Below, in pieces: positions 35,800 through 43,853 of a DNA stretch of 64,000 nucleotides. Each line of letters begins with the position of its first letter. Position 1 is the first letter of the stretch. A program made the position numbers and the translations under genes. The notes under the pieces were generated by a model. The model was not told the DNA's origin. It worked only from the letters and a program-made list of their open reading frames with translations, and did not search any database. Origin of the DNA: G020348385 sp964580235 (lineage in GTDB: Bacteria > Acidobacteriota > Aminicenantia > Aminicenantales > Aminicenantaceae); contig CAZOJY010000002.1 of NCBI GenBank assembly GCA_964580235.1, positions 1 to 64,000 on the forward strand, written 5' to 3'.

Positions 35800-36267
35800 A
35801 TGAAATCCAAGATAGATTATAAAGAAATCCTCAAGATTATCGATTTATTGGAAGAACGGAACCTATCGGCTTTTGAGCTGGAAATCGAAGGATTCAAAAT
35901 AAAAATCAACCGCGTTCAATCCCCGACTGTTACCTCGGAATCCCCAACATCTTCCTTCTATCCCTCAGGAATTGAAAACAGCCCAAGTGCTGTTGCGCCG
36001 GAATCGAGAGGAAACAAAAACAATCTACATTACATCACTTCACCAATGGTTGGAACATTTTACAGGGCTTCCGACCCCTCATCTCCCCCGTTTATCGAGA
36101 TCGGTGAGAATGTTCAAAAAAATCAGACTTTGTGTATCATAGAAGCCATGAAACTGATGAATGAAATCGAATCTGACATCGACGGCGTTTTGGAAGATAT
36201 CTACGTACAGAACGGAAAACCCGTAGAATACGGAAAGAAGTTGTTCGCTATCAAACCGGAAAAATAA
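35800..36267 (+). CDS. accB: Acetyl-CoA carboxylase biotin carboxyl carrier protein
   Basis: From the ATG at 35800 (GAGGTG upstream) it has 155 residues, the usual size. The N-terminal part, IDYKEILKIIDLLEERNLSA, is the family dimer segment, followed by a Ser/Pro-rich linker. In the biotinyl domain the modified residue is Lys118 in EAMKLMNEI. The frame extends to 35734 but that upstream TTG is the -35 box. accC follows after 6 bp; accA and accD are not in the window. Confidence 0.95.
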   Translation: MKSKIDYKEILKIIDLLEERNLSAFELEIEGFKIKINRVQSPTVTSESPTSSFYPSGIENSPSAVAPESRGNKNNLHYITSPMVGTFYRASDPSSPPFIEIGENVQKNQTLCIIEAMKLMNEIESDIDGVLEDIYVQNGKPVEYGKKLFAIKPEK

Positions 36268-36273
36268 CCACGC

Positions 36274-37635
36274 ATGTTTTCAAAAATACTCGTTGCCAAT
36301 AGAGGGGAAATTGCTCTGCGCATCATCCGCTCAGCAAAAGAACTGGGCATAAAAACAGTGGCTGTTTATTCTGAACCGGATAAGAGCTCTCTCCATAGCA
36401 TACTCGCAGACGAAAAGCTCTGTATAGGGCCGGGAAAAGCGGCGGAAAGTTACCTCAGCATCCCGAATATCATGAGTGCCGCAGAAATAACAAAAGCCGA
36501 TGCCATCCATCCGGGATATGGATTCCTTGCGGAAAATCCTCGTTTTCCTGAAATCTGCGAATCTTCGGGAATCACATTCATTGGTCCCCCTTCTTTTATT
36601 ATGCGCCTAATGGGCGACAAAAACAAAGCTCGCCAGGCCATGAAAAGGGCTAAGTTACCGATCATTCCTGGAAGCGACCGCGTCATCGATGATTTGAATG
36701 ACGCCAATAAAATTGCGGAAAAAATCGGTTATCCGGTCATCTTAAAAGCTGCATCCGGGGGGGGAGGCAAAGGAATGCGGATTGTTCAATCTCCAGCAAA
36801 ACTGGAAGAACAATTTGCGATTGCTCAGAGCGAAGCTAAAGCCGCATTTGGAGACTCTTCCCTGTATCTAGAAAAATACTTTGAAACTGCGCGGCATATC
36901 GAAATTCAAGTGATCGGCGATCAAAAAGGAAATGTGATGGCCTTTGCCGAGAGAGAATGTTCCATTCAACGTAAACATCAAAAACTGGTGGAAGAGACGC
37001 CATCCCCTTTTGTAGACGAAAGATTTCGGAGAAAAATCACCAGGGCAGTCGAAGAGGCCGCTCACTCTATTGGCTATCAAAGTCTGGGGACTTTCGAATT
37101 CCTGGTGGATGCAAAGAAAAGATATTATTTTATGGAAGCAAATACACGCGTTCAGGTCGAACATCCCATCACTGAGATGGGGTACGGTATCGATCTTATC
37201 CGAGAACAAATCGCATTAGCCACGGGAGAAAAGCTCTCATTTTCCCATGATCTGGAAATCAGCGGACACTGCTTCGAGTGCCGCATAAATGCAGAAGATG
37301 CAAAGACATTCCTTCCCTCACCGGGTAAAATTGACTTTCTGGTCCTGCCTGGAGGCGCCGGTATCCGCGTTGATACAGCCGCATACTGCGGGTGGAATAT
37401 TCCCCCAGACTACGACTCCTTGATAGCCAAGGTTTTAGCCAAAGCTCCAAATCGAATGGAAGCCATCAGCAAAATGCGAACAGCCCTCGAAATGACCACT
37501 GTTGTCGGCATCAAAACGAACATCCCTCTCCACTTAGAACTTCTATCCAACTCAGATTTTATCCAGGGGAATTATGACATCCAGTTTATGGAAAGGGGCC
37601 TCACAAACAGCAAGAGACAAAAGCCTAAAAAGTAA
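36274..37635 (+). CDS. accC: Acetyl-CoA carboxylase, biotin carboxylase subunit
   Basis: A 453-residue ATP-grasp enzyme that carboxylates the biotin on AccB, the first step of fatty-acid synthesis. Seen: SKILVANRGEIALRIIRSAK at the start, the Gly-rich ATP loop ASGGGGKGMR, RECSIQRKHQK, and MEANTRVQVEHPITEM with the metal and bicarbonate residues. The length is standard. It converges on the LecA-like gene with a 6-bp gap. Confidence 0.97.
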   Translation: MFSKILVANRGEIALRIIRSAKELGIKTVAVYSEPDKSSLHSILADEKLCIGPGKAAESYLSIPNIMSAAEITKADAIHPGYGFLAENPRFPEICESSGITFIGPPSFIMRLMGDKNKARQAMKRAKLPIIPGSDRVIDDLNDANKIAEKIGYPVILKAASGGGGKGMRIVQSPAKLEEQFAIAQSEAKAAFGDSSLYLEKYFETARHIEIQVIGDQKGNVMAFAERECSIQRKHQKLVEETPSPFVDERFRRKITRAVEEAAHSIGYQSLGTFEFLVDAKKRYYFMEANTRVQVEHPITEMGYGIDLIREQIALATGEKLSFSHDLEISGHCFECRINAEDAKTFLPSPGKIDFLVLPGGAGIRVDTAAYCGWNIPPDYDSLIAKVLAKAPNRMEAISKMRTALEMTTVVGIKTNIPLHLELLSNSDFIQGNYDIQFMERGLTNSKRQKPKK

Positions 37636-37641
37636 TCCGCT

Positions 37642-38160
37642 CTACTGCCGCTCGTTTGCATATATCAAAACATGAAACACGCCTTCATTGTCGACAACGA
37701 GATTCTCATTGATACCCAGGTAGAGACGTCCATCCATCGGAATTGTTATTCTGTTGGATGATCCGATATAAAAAATTTCTTCTTTTTCGTTGCGAATCTC
37801 TTCTCCTGTCTCCTCGTCAACTTCCACCGATATCAGGAAATACACCTTCCCGATCAATGCTCCGATGTTCTGATCCTGAATAGGTTGTTGAAGCGACTGA
37901 TAGTTATACCCGTCGGGCCCACAGTAAGTAACAGGATTCCCTCTCTGGAGAGAAATCTGGCCACCAGCCCGAAAAAAGATTTCCTGTCCTTCAAAAACAT
38001 CCAGGCCGGTGTCGGTCCAATCCACATTACTCATGACAGAAATTTCCAGCCCTTTTTGTTTTCCAATAACCTGGCTAGCAAATCCCCGTATTTCGATATA
38101 AAAACAGAGGAAAGCAACAAGAATAAAAAAATATAAGATTTTGATAGATACTATTTTCAT
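37642..38160 (-). CDS. Secreted protein with LecA (PA-IL)-like beta-sandwich domain
   Basis: From the ATG at 38160 (GAGG upstream) it has 172 residues; a TTG at 38172 overlapping suhB and an ATG at 38166 are alternatives. A signal peptide (KILYFFILVAFLCFYIEIRG) precedes a single domain. The pattern in that domain, WTDTGLDVFEGQEIFFRAGGQ, GALIGKVYF, FYIGSSNRITIPMDGRLYLG and NENLVVDNEGVFHVLIYA, resembles LecA-type galactose lectins and their relatives in Acidobacteriota. Sugar binding is an inference. Its start lies at the suhB stop, so the two are cotranscribed. Confidence 0.75.
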   Translation of the reverse strand: MKIVSIKILYFFILVAFLCFYIEIRGFASQVIGKQKGLEISVMSNVDWTDTGLDVFEGQEIFFRAGGQISLQRGNPVTYCGPDGYNYQSLQQPIQDQNIGALIGKVYFLISVEVDEETGEEIRNEKEEIFYIGSSNRITIPMDGRLYLGINENLVVDNEGVFHVLIYANERQ

Positions 38161-38168
38161 CCGCATCC

Positions 38169-38963
38169 TCAATCCTCCGTCTCTGTTCCTAGGTGCAGAA
38201 CATTCAGCATCTGCTTATGGATCAAACCGTTTGTACCCAGAGTTTCAAGGCCGTGTATACTAAATTCCTGATTCTTAAAATCAGAGAGATGACCGCCTGC
38301 CTCCTGGACAATAAGCGCTGCTGCCGCTACATCCCAAGGTTTCAGTTTTAATTCCCAAAACCCGTCAAACCTCCCGCAGGCAACATAACAAAGATCCAAA
38401 GCAGCTGATCCGCAGCGCCGGATAGCCTGGGCTCTGGTCACGAAATTGTTAAAATGGGCAATGTTGTTTTCTGCGCTCTTTCGTAAATCATACGGAAATC
38501 CTGTCGCCAGAAGGCTCTTATCCAAATCATCAACAAGCGAAACCTTGATTCTCTTCCCATTTAAAAACGCCCCACCTTTCTTTATTCCAGAAAAAGTTTC
38601 ATCACGCATGGGGTCATGGACCACGCCGCAAACAACATGTCCTCTCCATTCCAAAGCAATCGAGACACTAAAAAAAGGAAATTTGTGGGCATAATTCGTT
38701 GTTCCGTCCAGTGGATCAAATATCCAGCAAAATTCTCCCTCCTTTTCTCTGTTAAGGCCTTCTTCGGCCACAAAATCATGTTCCGGGAAATTTTTCGCAA
38801 GGCAATCATATATCATTTGCTGGGATTGATTATCGAAATTTGTGACAAGATCGACTTCCCCCTTATAAATTATTTCTCTAGGAGCATTTAAGTTTTCTCT
38901 GAGCATATGGCCGGCTTCCCGGGCTGCTTCCACAGCCACTTTGAGATAAAGTTCGTTTTCCAT
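38169..38963 (-). CDS. suhB: Inositol-1-monophosphatase family protein
   Basis: A 264-residue Mg-dependent phosphatase. Metal ligands lie in EEGLNRE and WIFDPLDGTTNYAHKFPFF; the second signature is LKPWDVAAAALIVQEAGG. The family acts on inositol phosphates and related sugars or PAP, and in E. coli SuhB also binds RNA polymerase and ribosome assembly factors. The real substrate is unknown. It is followed directly by the LecA-like gene. Confidence 0.94.
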   Translation of the reverse strand: MENELYLKVAVEAAREAGHMLRENLNAPREIIYKGEVDLVTNFDNQSQQMIYDCLAKNFPEHDFVAEEGLNREKEGEFCWIFDPLDGTTNYAHKFPFFSVSIALEWRGHVVCGVVHDPMRDETFSGIKKGGAFLNGKRIKVSLVDDLDKSLLATGFPYDLRKSAENNIAHFNNFVTRAQAIRRCGSAALDLCYVACGRFDGFWELKLKPWDVAAAALIVQEAGGHLSDFKNQEFSIHGLETLGTNGLIHKQMLNVLHLGTETED

Positions 38964-38972
38964 TGTTTCTCC

Positions 38973-39001
38973 ATATTAGCAACTCCGCTTAATTTGGGCA
39001 A
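38973..39001 (-). promoter_or_regulatory. Promoter for suhB
   Basis: The reverse strand has TTGCCC (39001-38996), a 17-base spacer ending in TGC and TAATAT (38978-38973). The ATG at 38963 is only 9 nt on, so the GGAGA that looks like a Shine-Dalgarno might not be fully transcribed. Confidence 0.5.
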
Positions 39002-39030
39002 GGCAAAACCCTTTGCCTTTTCCCCCGTAC

Positions 39031-39036
39031 TATAAT
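39031..39036 (+). promoter_or_regulatory. -10 box for the export adaptor operon
   Basis: A perfect TATAAT lies 30 nt before the ATG at 39066, with AAAGGA between. No convincing -35 hexamer is visible. Confidence 0.35.
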
Positions 39037-39065
39037 ATGATATTCAACGTTCAAAGGAACATTTG

Positions 39066-40289
39066 ATGACCGAAAATAAAGGGTTCTTTCGCAGGCGAAA
39101 AAAGGTCATTCTATTTTTCGCGGTCATTGCAGTGATCGCAGTTATCATTTTATTCAACCTTCAATCCCAACGAGAAAAAAGCATAAAAGTTTCGGTCAAA
39201 AAGGTTGAAAAGCACAATCTGACTTCCACCATTTCGGCTTCAGGGGAAGTAAAACCGAAAAAAAACGTCAACATCAGTTCGCAAATTGCGGGAAGGGTCA
39301 TCAAAATCGGTGTGGAAGAGGGACAACAAGTCAAGGCCGGTGATTTCCTTCTCAAGCTGGAGTCCACACAGTATGAAGCCAATGCCGAAAGGGACCGTGC
39401 ACGAATTCAGTCTATGAGGGCCGACCAGATTCGAGCGGAAGCTGTGAAGAAAAGAGATGACGGTTTTTATCAACGTCAGATAAAGTTGTTTGATGCAGAT
39501 TTGATATCGACCGAGAAACTGGAATCAGCAAAAGCGGACTACGAAATATCCAAAGCGAATTACGATGCCATTCTCTTCCAAATAAAACAAGCCCAGGCTT
39601 CCCTACAAAGCACATTGGATATCCTAAAAAAGACAGAATATTACGCTCCAATTGATGGAATCATCACCAGCCTCAGGGTCGAAGAGGGAGAAACCGCACT
39701 CGTAGGCACGATGAATAATCCAGGCACCGTCTTGATGACCATTGCAGACTTATCGGTGATGGAAGTCGAGGTTGAAGTCGATGAGACCGACGTCGTCGGA
39801 GTCAGGATCGGACAGCCATCAGAGGTCAAAATCGATGCATACCCGGAGCAAACCATTAAAGGGACGGTCACAGAAGTCGGAAGCTCCGCCCTCCAAACAG
39901 GGGTCGTCTCGGATGAATCCAAAGACTTTAAGGTGGTTGTCACCCTGGAAAATCCCCCGGCTGATTTAAAACCTGGGCTTTCGGCTTCGGCAGATATTAT
40001 CATCGCCAAAAAAGAAAATGTTCTGGCTGTTCCGATTTCCGCCCTTGTCTTAAAAGAAAAAATCACAGACGACAAGAATGCCGAAAAAGAACAGGAAGAA
40101 GGCGTGTATTCCGTCCGAGAAAGCCGGGTAAAGTTTATTCCAGTGAAAAAAGGGATCATGGGCGAATTGATGATCGAAATCATGTCTGGACTCGAAGAGG
40201 GTCAGGATGTAGTTGTAGGCCCTTACAGCGCCCTCCGCCTTTTGAAAGATGATGCACTGATAAAAGTCGAAGAAAAAAAAGAAGAATGA
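39066..40289 (+). CDS. MacA/HlyD-type periplasmic adaptor protein
   Basis: A 407-residue membrane-fusion protein from the ATG at 39066 (a TTG one codon earlier is possible). It has one N-terminal membrane helix (KVILFFAVIAVIAVIILF) and a barrel-sandwich half-lipoyl motif (ISSQIAGRVIKIGVEEGQQV). A coiled-coil hairpin follows (about 110-200), then the second half-lipoyl (YYAPIDGIITSLRVEEGE) and a beta-barrel. It would bridge an inner-membrane transporter to an outer-membrane channel. The ABC ATPase gene starts inside its stop (ATGA). Confidence 0.94.
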   Translation: MTENKGFFRRRKKVILFFAVIAVIAVIILFNLQSQREKSIKVSVKKVEKHNLTSTISASGEVKPKKNVNISSQIAGRVIKIGVEEGQQVKAGDFLLKLESTQYEANAERDRARIQSMRADQIRAEAVKKRDDGFYQRQIKLFDADLISTEKLESAKADYEISKANYDAILFQIKQAQASLQSTLDILKKTEYYAPIDGIITSLRVEEGETALVGTMNNPGTVLMTIADLSVMEVEVEVDETDVVGVRIGQPSEVKIDAYPEQTIKGTVTEVGSSALQTGVVSDESKDFKVVVTLENPPADLKPGLSASADIIIAKKENVLAVPISALVLKEKITDDKNAEKEQEEGVYSVRESRVKFIPVKKGIMGELMIEIMSGLEEGQDVVVGPYSALRLLKDDALIKVEEKKEE

Positions 40290-41005
40290 CCATTCCCCAT
40301 GATGATATAATCATTACCGCTGAAGACCTTTGGAAAATCTATCAGCTAGGAAAACAAGAAGTCAAGGCCCTATGCGGAGTTTCGTTTACGGTCAAACGGA
40401 ATGAATTAATGGCCATCATGGGACCATCCGGATCTGGAAAATCAACGCTGATGAACCTTATTGGATGCCTGGATACTCCCACCAAAGGAAAGTATCAGCT
40501 CAATGGAAGATTGGTCAGTGAAATGAGTGAAAATGAACTGGCTTTTATCCGCAACCAAGAAATCGGATTTGTTTTCCAGGTGTTTAATCTGCTTCCCAGG
40601 GCCACAACTTTCCACAATGTCGAACTTCCCCTCATTTACAAAGGTGCCAGCAAAAAAGAACGCACTGAAAAAACTCACAAAGCCCTGGAAAAGGTGGAGA
40701 TGGACCACAGGAAAAACCATCGGCCCTCAGAACTCTCTGGAGGAGAAAGACAGCGGGTGGCTATTGCCCGTGCATTGGTGAACGAACCTTCTCTGCTTTT
40801 GGCTGATGAACCCACCGGAAACCTGGACTCTAAAACAGGCTATGAAATACTGAATCTTTTTCGCAAAATCCACTCGCAAGGAAACACCATCATCATGGTT
40901 ACTCATGATGCGGAAATCGCCCATCAGGCGCAGAGGATCATTACTATCCGAGACGGAAGAATCGAAAAGGAGAAAAGAAGGGGAGAGCGAAATGACATTT
41001 TTTAG
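40286..41005 (+). CDS. ABC transporter ATP-binding protein (MacB/LolD type)
   Basis: A 239-residue ATPase. Walker A is GPSGSGKST, the signature LSGGERQRVAIARAL, Walker B LLLADEPTGNLDS, and the H loop MVTHDAE. This is the LolD/MacB/FtsE class that drives mechanotransmission-type permeases. It overlaps the adaptor gene by four bases and the Yip1-type membrane gene by fourteen. No FtsX/MacB-type permease follows. Confidence 0.95.
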   Translation: MTIPHDDIIITAEDLWKIYQLGKQEVKALCGVSFTVKRNELMAIMGPSGSGKSTLMNLIGCLDTPTKGKYQLNGRLVSEMSENELAFIRNQEIGFVFQVFNLLPRATTFHNVELPLIYKGASKKERTEKTHKALEKVEMDHRKNHRPSELSGGERQRVAIARALVNEPSLLLADEPTGNLDSKTGYEILNLFRKIHSQGNTIIMVTHDAEIAHQAQRIITIRDGRIEKEKRRGERNDIF

Positions 41006-41696
41006 CCGGCTTTTGGGTGTTTTTTTTAATCCCAAAAATATTTTTAAGGCCTTATCTGAAAAGTCCATCTGGGTGGACATGCTTTTTGTTCTTCTCATTT
41101 TGGTCACGATTTACGCTGTGTTGATTTCTCCTTATATTCCGCAAGATCAGATCAAGCGTTTGAAAAGTGATGCAAAGGGCCGAGCAGAGATGGGAGAAGA
41201 AGCCTTCAATCAACGATTGGAATTTTGGGAAAATCCCGCTCCGCTTGTGACGATAACAGGAATCATCATGCAGCCCGTCTCCTTACTCATCGGATTCCTG
41301 ATTCAATGCTTAATCATTCTGGGAATGGGGCGCTTGATTTCTATTGAGGGAAAATATATCCAAGTTTTTTCTTCCTTTGTTCATGCCAATGCAATCAACC
41401 TCGTTTTAGGCAATGCCTTACGTGCCTTCCTCATCTTCAGCCGCGAATCTGTTTTTCAGACAACGACAAGCCTGGCTCTCTTCTTTCCCAGGCTTGATAT
41501 CATGTCTCCAGCATATTTTGTGCTCACGCAAGTGGATTTCTTTCAACTTTGGGTATTCGGTATTTTCGGCTTTGCCCTGTCGCAAATCTTCAAGATTGAT
41601 TTGAAAAAAGGCCTTTTTCTTTCCTACGGATTCTGGTTCATCAGAAGCTTGTTTTATATCGCTTCCAGATTGTTGGCTATGAAATTCGTCAGCTAG
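40992..41696 (+). CDS. Yip1-family integral membrane protein
   Basis: From the ATG at 40992 it has 234 residues and five or six membrane helices. FFNPKNIFKALSEKSIWVD at the start and the helix distribution match bacterial Yip1-domain proteins. It lacks the large periplasmic domain of MacB and the FtsX core. The start lies 14 bases inside the ATPase gene, so the three genes form one operon. It may take the place of the permease or help it; that is inference. Confidence 0.8.
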   Translation: MTFFSRLLGVFFNPKNIFKALSEKSIWVDMLFVLLILVTIYAVLISPYIPQDQIKRLKSDAKGRAEMGEEAFNQRLEFWENPAPLVTITGIIMQPVSLLIGFLIQCLIILGMGRLISIEGKYIQVFSSFVHANAINLVLGNALRAFLIFSRESVFQTTTSLALFFPRLDIMSPAYFVLTQVDFFQLWVFGIFGFALSQIFKIDLKKGLFLSYGFWFIRSLFYIASRLLAMKFVS

Positions 41697-41757
41697 CTAT
41701 CCCCTAGCAGACAGGCAAGCTGAAGAGGAAGTCATCTCAGTTTGCCCGCCTGCCCCA

Positions 41758-41786
41758 TTGACATCTGGTGTTGGGATTTATAAAGT
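41758..41786 (+). promoter_or_regulatory. Promoter for the 354-residue protein and miaA operon
   Basis: TTGACA (41758-41763), a 17-base spacer and TAAAGT (41781-41786). The ATG at 41793 is 6 nt on, with no Shine-Dalgarno, so the transcript would start at or next to the ATG. Confidence 0.5.
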
Positions 41787-41792
41787 ATTCAT

Positions 41793-42857
41793 ATGGATTC
41801 ATTTCCCCAAATCCTGTACTCCGTTTGGGAGTCTAGAGCAACAGGACGCCTTCTCATAAAAAGCGATACCACTGAGAAAGAACAGACTTTTTTAGACGGC
41901 AACCTGGCCGTAGATAAGGATACATTTAATGAGAAGGCCTTTCTTATTCATCTCTTGAAAAAGAAAATCCTGGATAATCCATCTGCAAAAAAATGCGAGA
42001 CGCGGACCGCAAAGAAGAAAACATCTCTCCTATCTTCTATCATCGACCTTGGAATCCTCTCTCCACAACATCTGTGGAAGAATATGGAGGCTTTTAGAAA
42101 ACAAGAGCTGTTTCCTTTCTTTGACATGTCTCCGGTGGTTTTATCTCTTATTTCAGATAAAACACCGTCAGGCGCAACCATTCTTTTTACTATCCCCACG
42201 CTCAATTTTATCCGAGAAGGTATCTACCGAATGAAAAACATCAAACTGATCGATACTCTCATCCCAAAGGAGAACGAGGATTTTAAGACACTTTCGCCCG
42301 AGCACATGGATCAGATCGATCTGGAACCGCATGAGGAATACCTCATCCACGCTGCTGGCAAAAACAAAGACCTCCCAAGTCTTTATATGACAAGTGTAAT
42401 GGGCGAAAAATACACTAAAAAAGCTCTCTTTACTCTCCTTTGTTTAAAAATTCTCGGACCATCTCCGATGGCAACACCCAACAAACCCCTTCAGGAATTA
42501 TCCGCCGCAGAGCTTCAAAAAATTCTCAGTACTTTTAATACAAAATGTTCTTATATCTATAAATCCGTTTCCAAAGAACTTGGTCCTGTTGCTCTGAATT
42601 TGATGGAAAAATCCATCGAAGACAGCAAACCTCATCTATCGCAACACTTCCAAAAAATCCGGTTGGGCATAGATGGCAAAATCGATCTTCAACCGGTCCT
42701 CAAATCCAGCATCATCCTCTCGGATCGAGAAACAATACAGTTGATAATCAAATCTCTGAATGAAATTCTAGCTGCAGAGATCTTGACCGTGAAAAAAACT
42801 CTCGGCACCGCATTCGAATCGACGTTGATTAAAAATTTGGAGAAAGTGGGTGGCTGA
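41793..42857 (+). CDS. Cytoplasmic protein of unknown function with PatA/DUF4388-like N terminus
   Basis: A 354-residue protein. The first 110 residues (QILYSVWESRATGRLLIKSD and EQTFLDGNLAV) resemble the DUF4388/PatA-like domain found in response-regulator contexts. The rest is mostly helical and not recognised. No signal peptide or membrane helix is present. It is first in an operon with a tiny membrane peptide, miaA, hflX, a TPR/SLH lipoprotein and perhaps pgsA. A regulatory role is only a guess. Confidence 0.65.
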   Translation: MDSFPQILYSVWESRATGRLLIKSDTTEKEQTFLDGNLAVDKDTFNEKAFLIHLLKKKILDNPSAKKCETRTAKKKTSLLSSIIDLGILSPQHLWKNMEAFRKQELFPFFDMSPVVLSLISDKTPSGATILFTIPTLNFIREGIYRMKNIKLIDTLIPKENEDFKTLSPEHMDQIDLEPHEEYLIHAAGKNKDLPSLYMTSVMGEKYTKKALFTLLCLKILGPSPMATPNKPLQELSAAELQKILSTFNTKCSYIYKSVSKELGPVALNLMEKSIEDSKPHLSQHFQKIRLGIDGKIDLQPVLKSSIILSDRETIQLIIKSLNEILAAEILTVKKTLGTAFESTLIKNLEKVGG

Positions 42858-42939
42858 ATTGAAGAGAAAGCAGGTGTTGGCCCTTCTGATTTTTATAACA
42901 CTGATAATTCTTTTTTTCTTGGTCAAAATTGGAACCTGA
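42850..42939 (+). CDS. 29-residue single-pass membrane peptide
   Basis: A short frame from a GTG at 42850 reads MAELKRKQVLALLIFITLII and then LFFLVKIGT: a basic N terminus followed by one membrane helix. GGAG lies 8 or so bases upstream. The start overlaps the preceding gene's stop, and its own stop (42937-42939) overlaps the miaA TTG start. The tight fit between two genes and the clear helix support translation. It may simply couple miaA translation to the upstream gene. Confidence 0.5.
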   Translation: MAELKRKQVLALLIFITLIILFFLVKIGT

Positions 42940-43852
42940 AGCCAAAAATCTCGCCGTTGTCTTGGGCCCCACAGCTGTCGGAAAAAGTTGCATTGCTATC
43001 CGCCTGGCCAAAGAATTTAATGGAGAAATCATCACCTGCGACTCTATGCAGGTTTACAGAGGATTCGATATCGGAACAGACAAAATCCCCGTTGAACAGA
43101 GGGAAAACGTCCCCCATTACCTTCTTGATGTGGCCGATTCATCCACACAATTCACAGCGGGTGACTTCGTCAGACTTTCTTTGGATGCTGTCAAATCAAT
43201 CAGGAAAAAACAAAAACTCCCGATTATCGCTGGGGGAACAGGCCTCTATCTGAAAGCCCTTCTCGATGGACTTTTTCCAGAAGAAAAAAAAAATCCGGCT
43301 ATCCGCAACAAGCTTGAACAGCAGGCAAAAAACAAAGGATTGGAATATTTAAGAGAACTGCTTTTAAAAGTAGATCCTGTTTACGCAAAAAAAATAGGCA
43401 AGAGGGATAAAATTCGCATCATAAGAGCACTCGAAGTTTACCATGTCACTCAAAAACCCATTTCCTCACATTTCGCTAACACTTTTTCACCGGTCGATGA
43501 TTTCCATATCCTTAAAATTGGGTTAACTTTAGAAACGGCCGTTCTTTACAGAAAAATTGAAAATCGTGTCGACCGGATGTTCGAAAAAGGCATCGTAAAC
43601 GAAGTGCAAAACCTTCTTGCAGGGGGACTCAAACCGGAATCTCCGCCATTTCGTGCTCTGGGTTACAGACAAGTCTTAAAACATTTAAAAGGAGATATAT
43701 CCCTGGAAGAGGCGATCGATCTGACCAAAAAAGAAACCCGCCACTACGCTAAGAGACAGATGACATGGTTTCGAAAAATGACGGGAATCCGCTGGTTTAC
43801 ACCGAATAGTTTTCCTGCTATTTCTAAATTTGTGAAAACCCATTTGAAGTGA
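42929..43852 (+). CDS. miaA: tRNA dimethylallyltransferase
   Basis: A 307-residue enzyme that prenylates A37 of tRNAs reading UNN codons. P-loop GPTAVGKS (13-20), then NGEIITCDSMQVYRGFDIGTDK and AGGTGLYLKALLDGL, are family marks. An in-frame stop at 42905 leaves the TTG at 42929 as the only suitable start. It has no Shine-Dalgarno and lies inside the 29-residue frame, so it may depend on coupling. hflX follows directly. Confidence 0.95.
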   Translation: MEPEAKNLAVVLGPTAVGKSCIAIRLAKEFNGEIITCDSMQVYRGFDIGTDKIPVEQRENVPHYLLDVADSSTQFTAGDFVRLSLDAVKSIRKKQKLPIIAGGTGLYLKALLDGLFPEEKKNPAIRNKLEQQAKNKGLEYLRELLLKVDPVYAKKIGKRDKIRIIRALEVYHVTQKPISSHFANTFSPVDDFHILKIGLTLETAVLYRKIENRVDRMFEKGIVNEVQNLLAGGLKPESPPFRALGYRQVLKHLKGDISLEEAIDLTKKETRHYAKRQMTWFRKMTGIRWFTPNSFPAISKFVKTHLK

Positions 43853-43853
43853 A

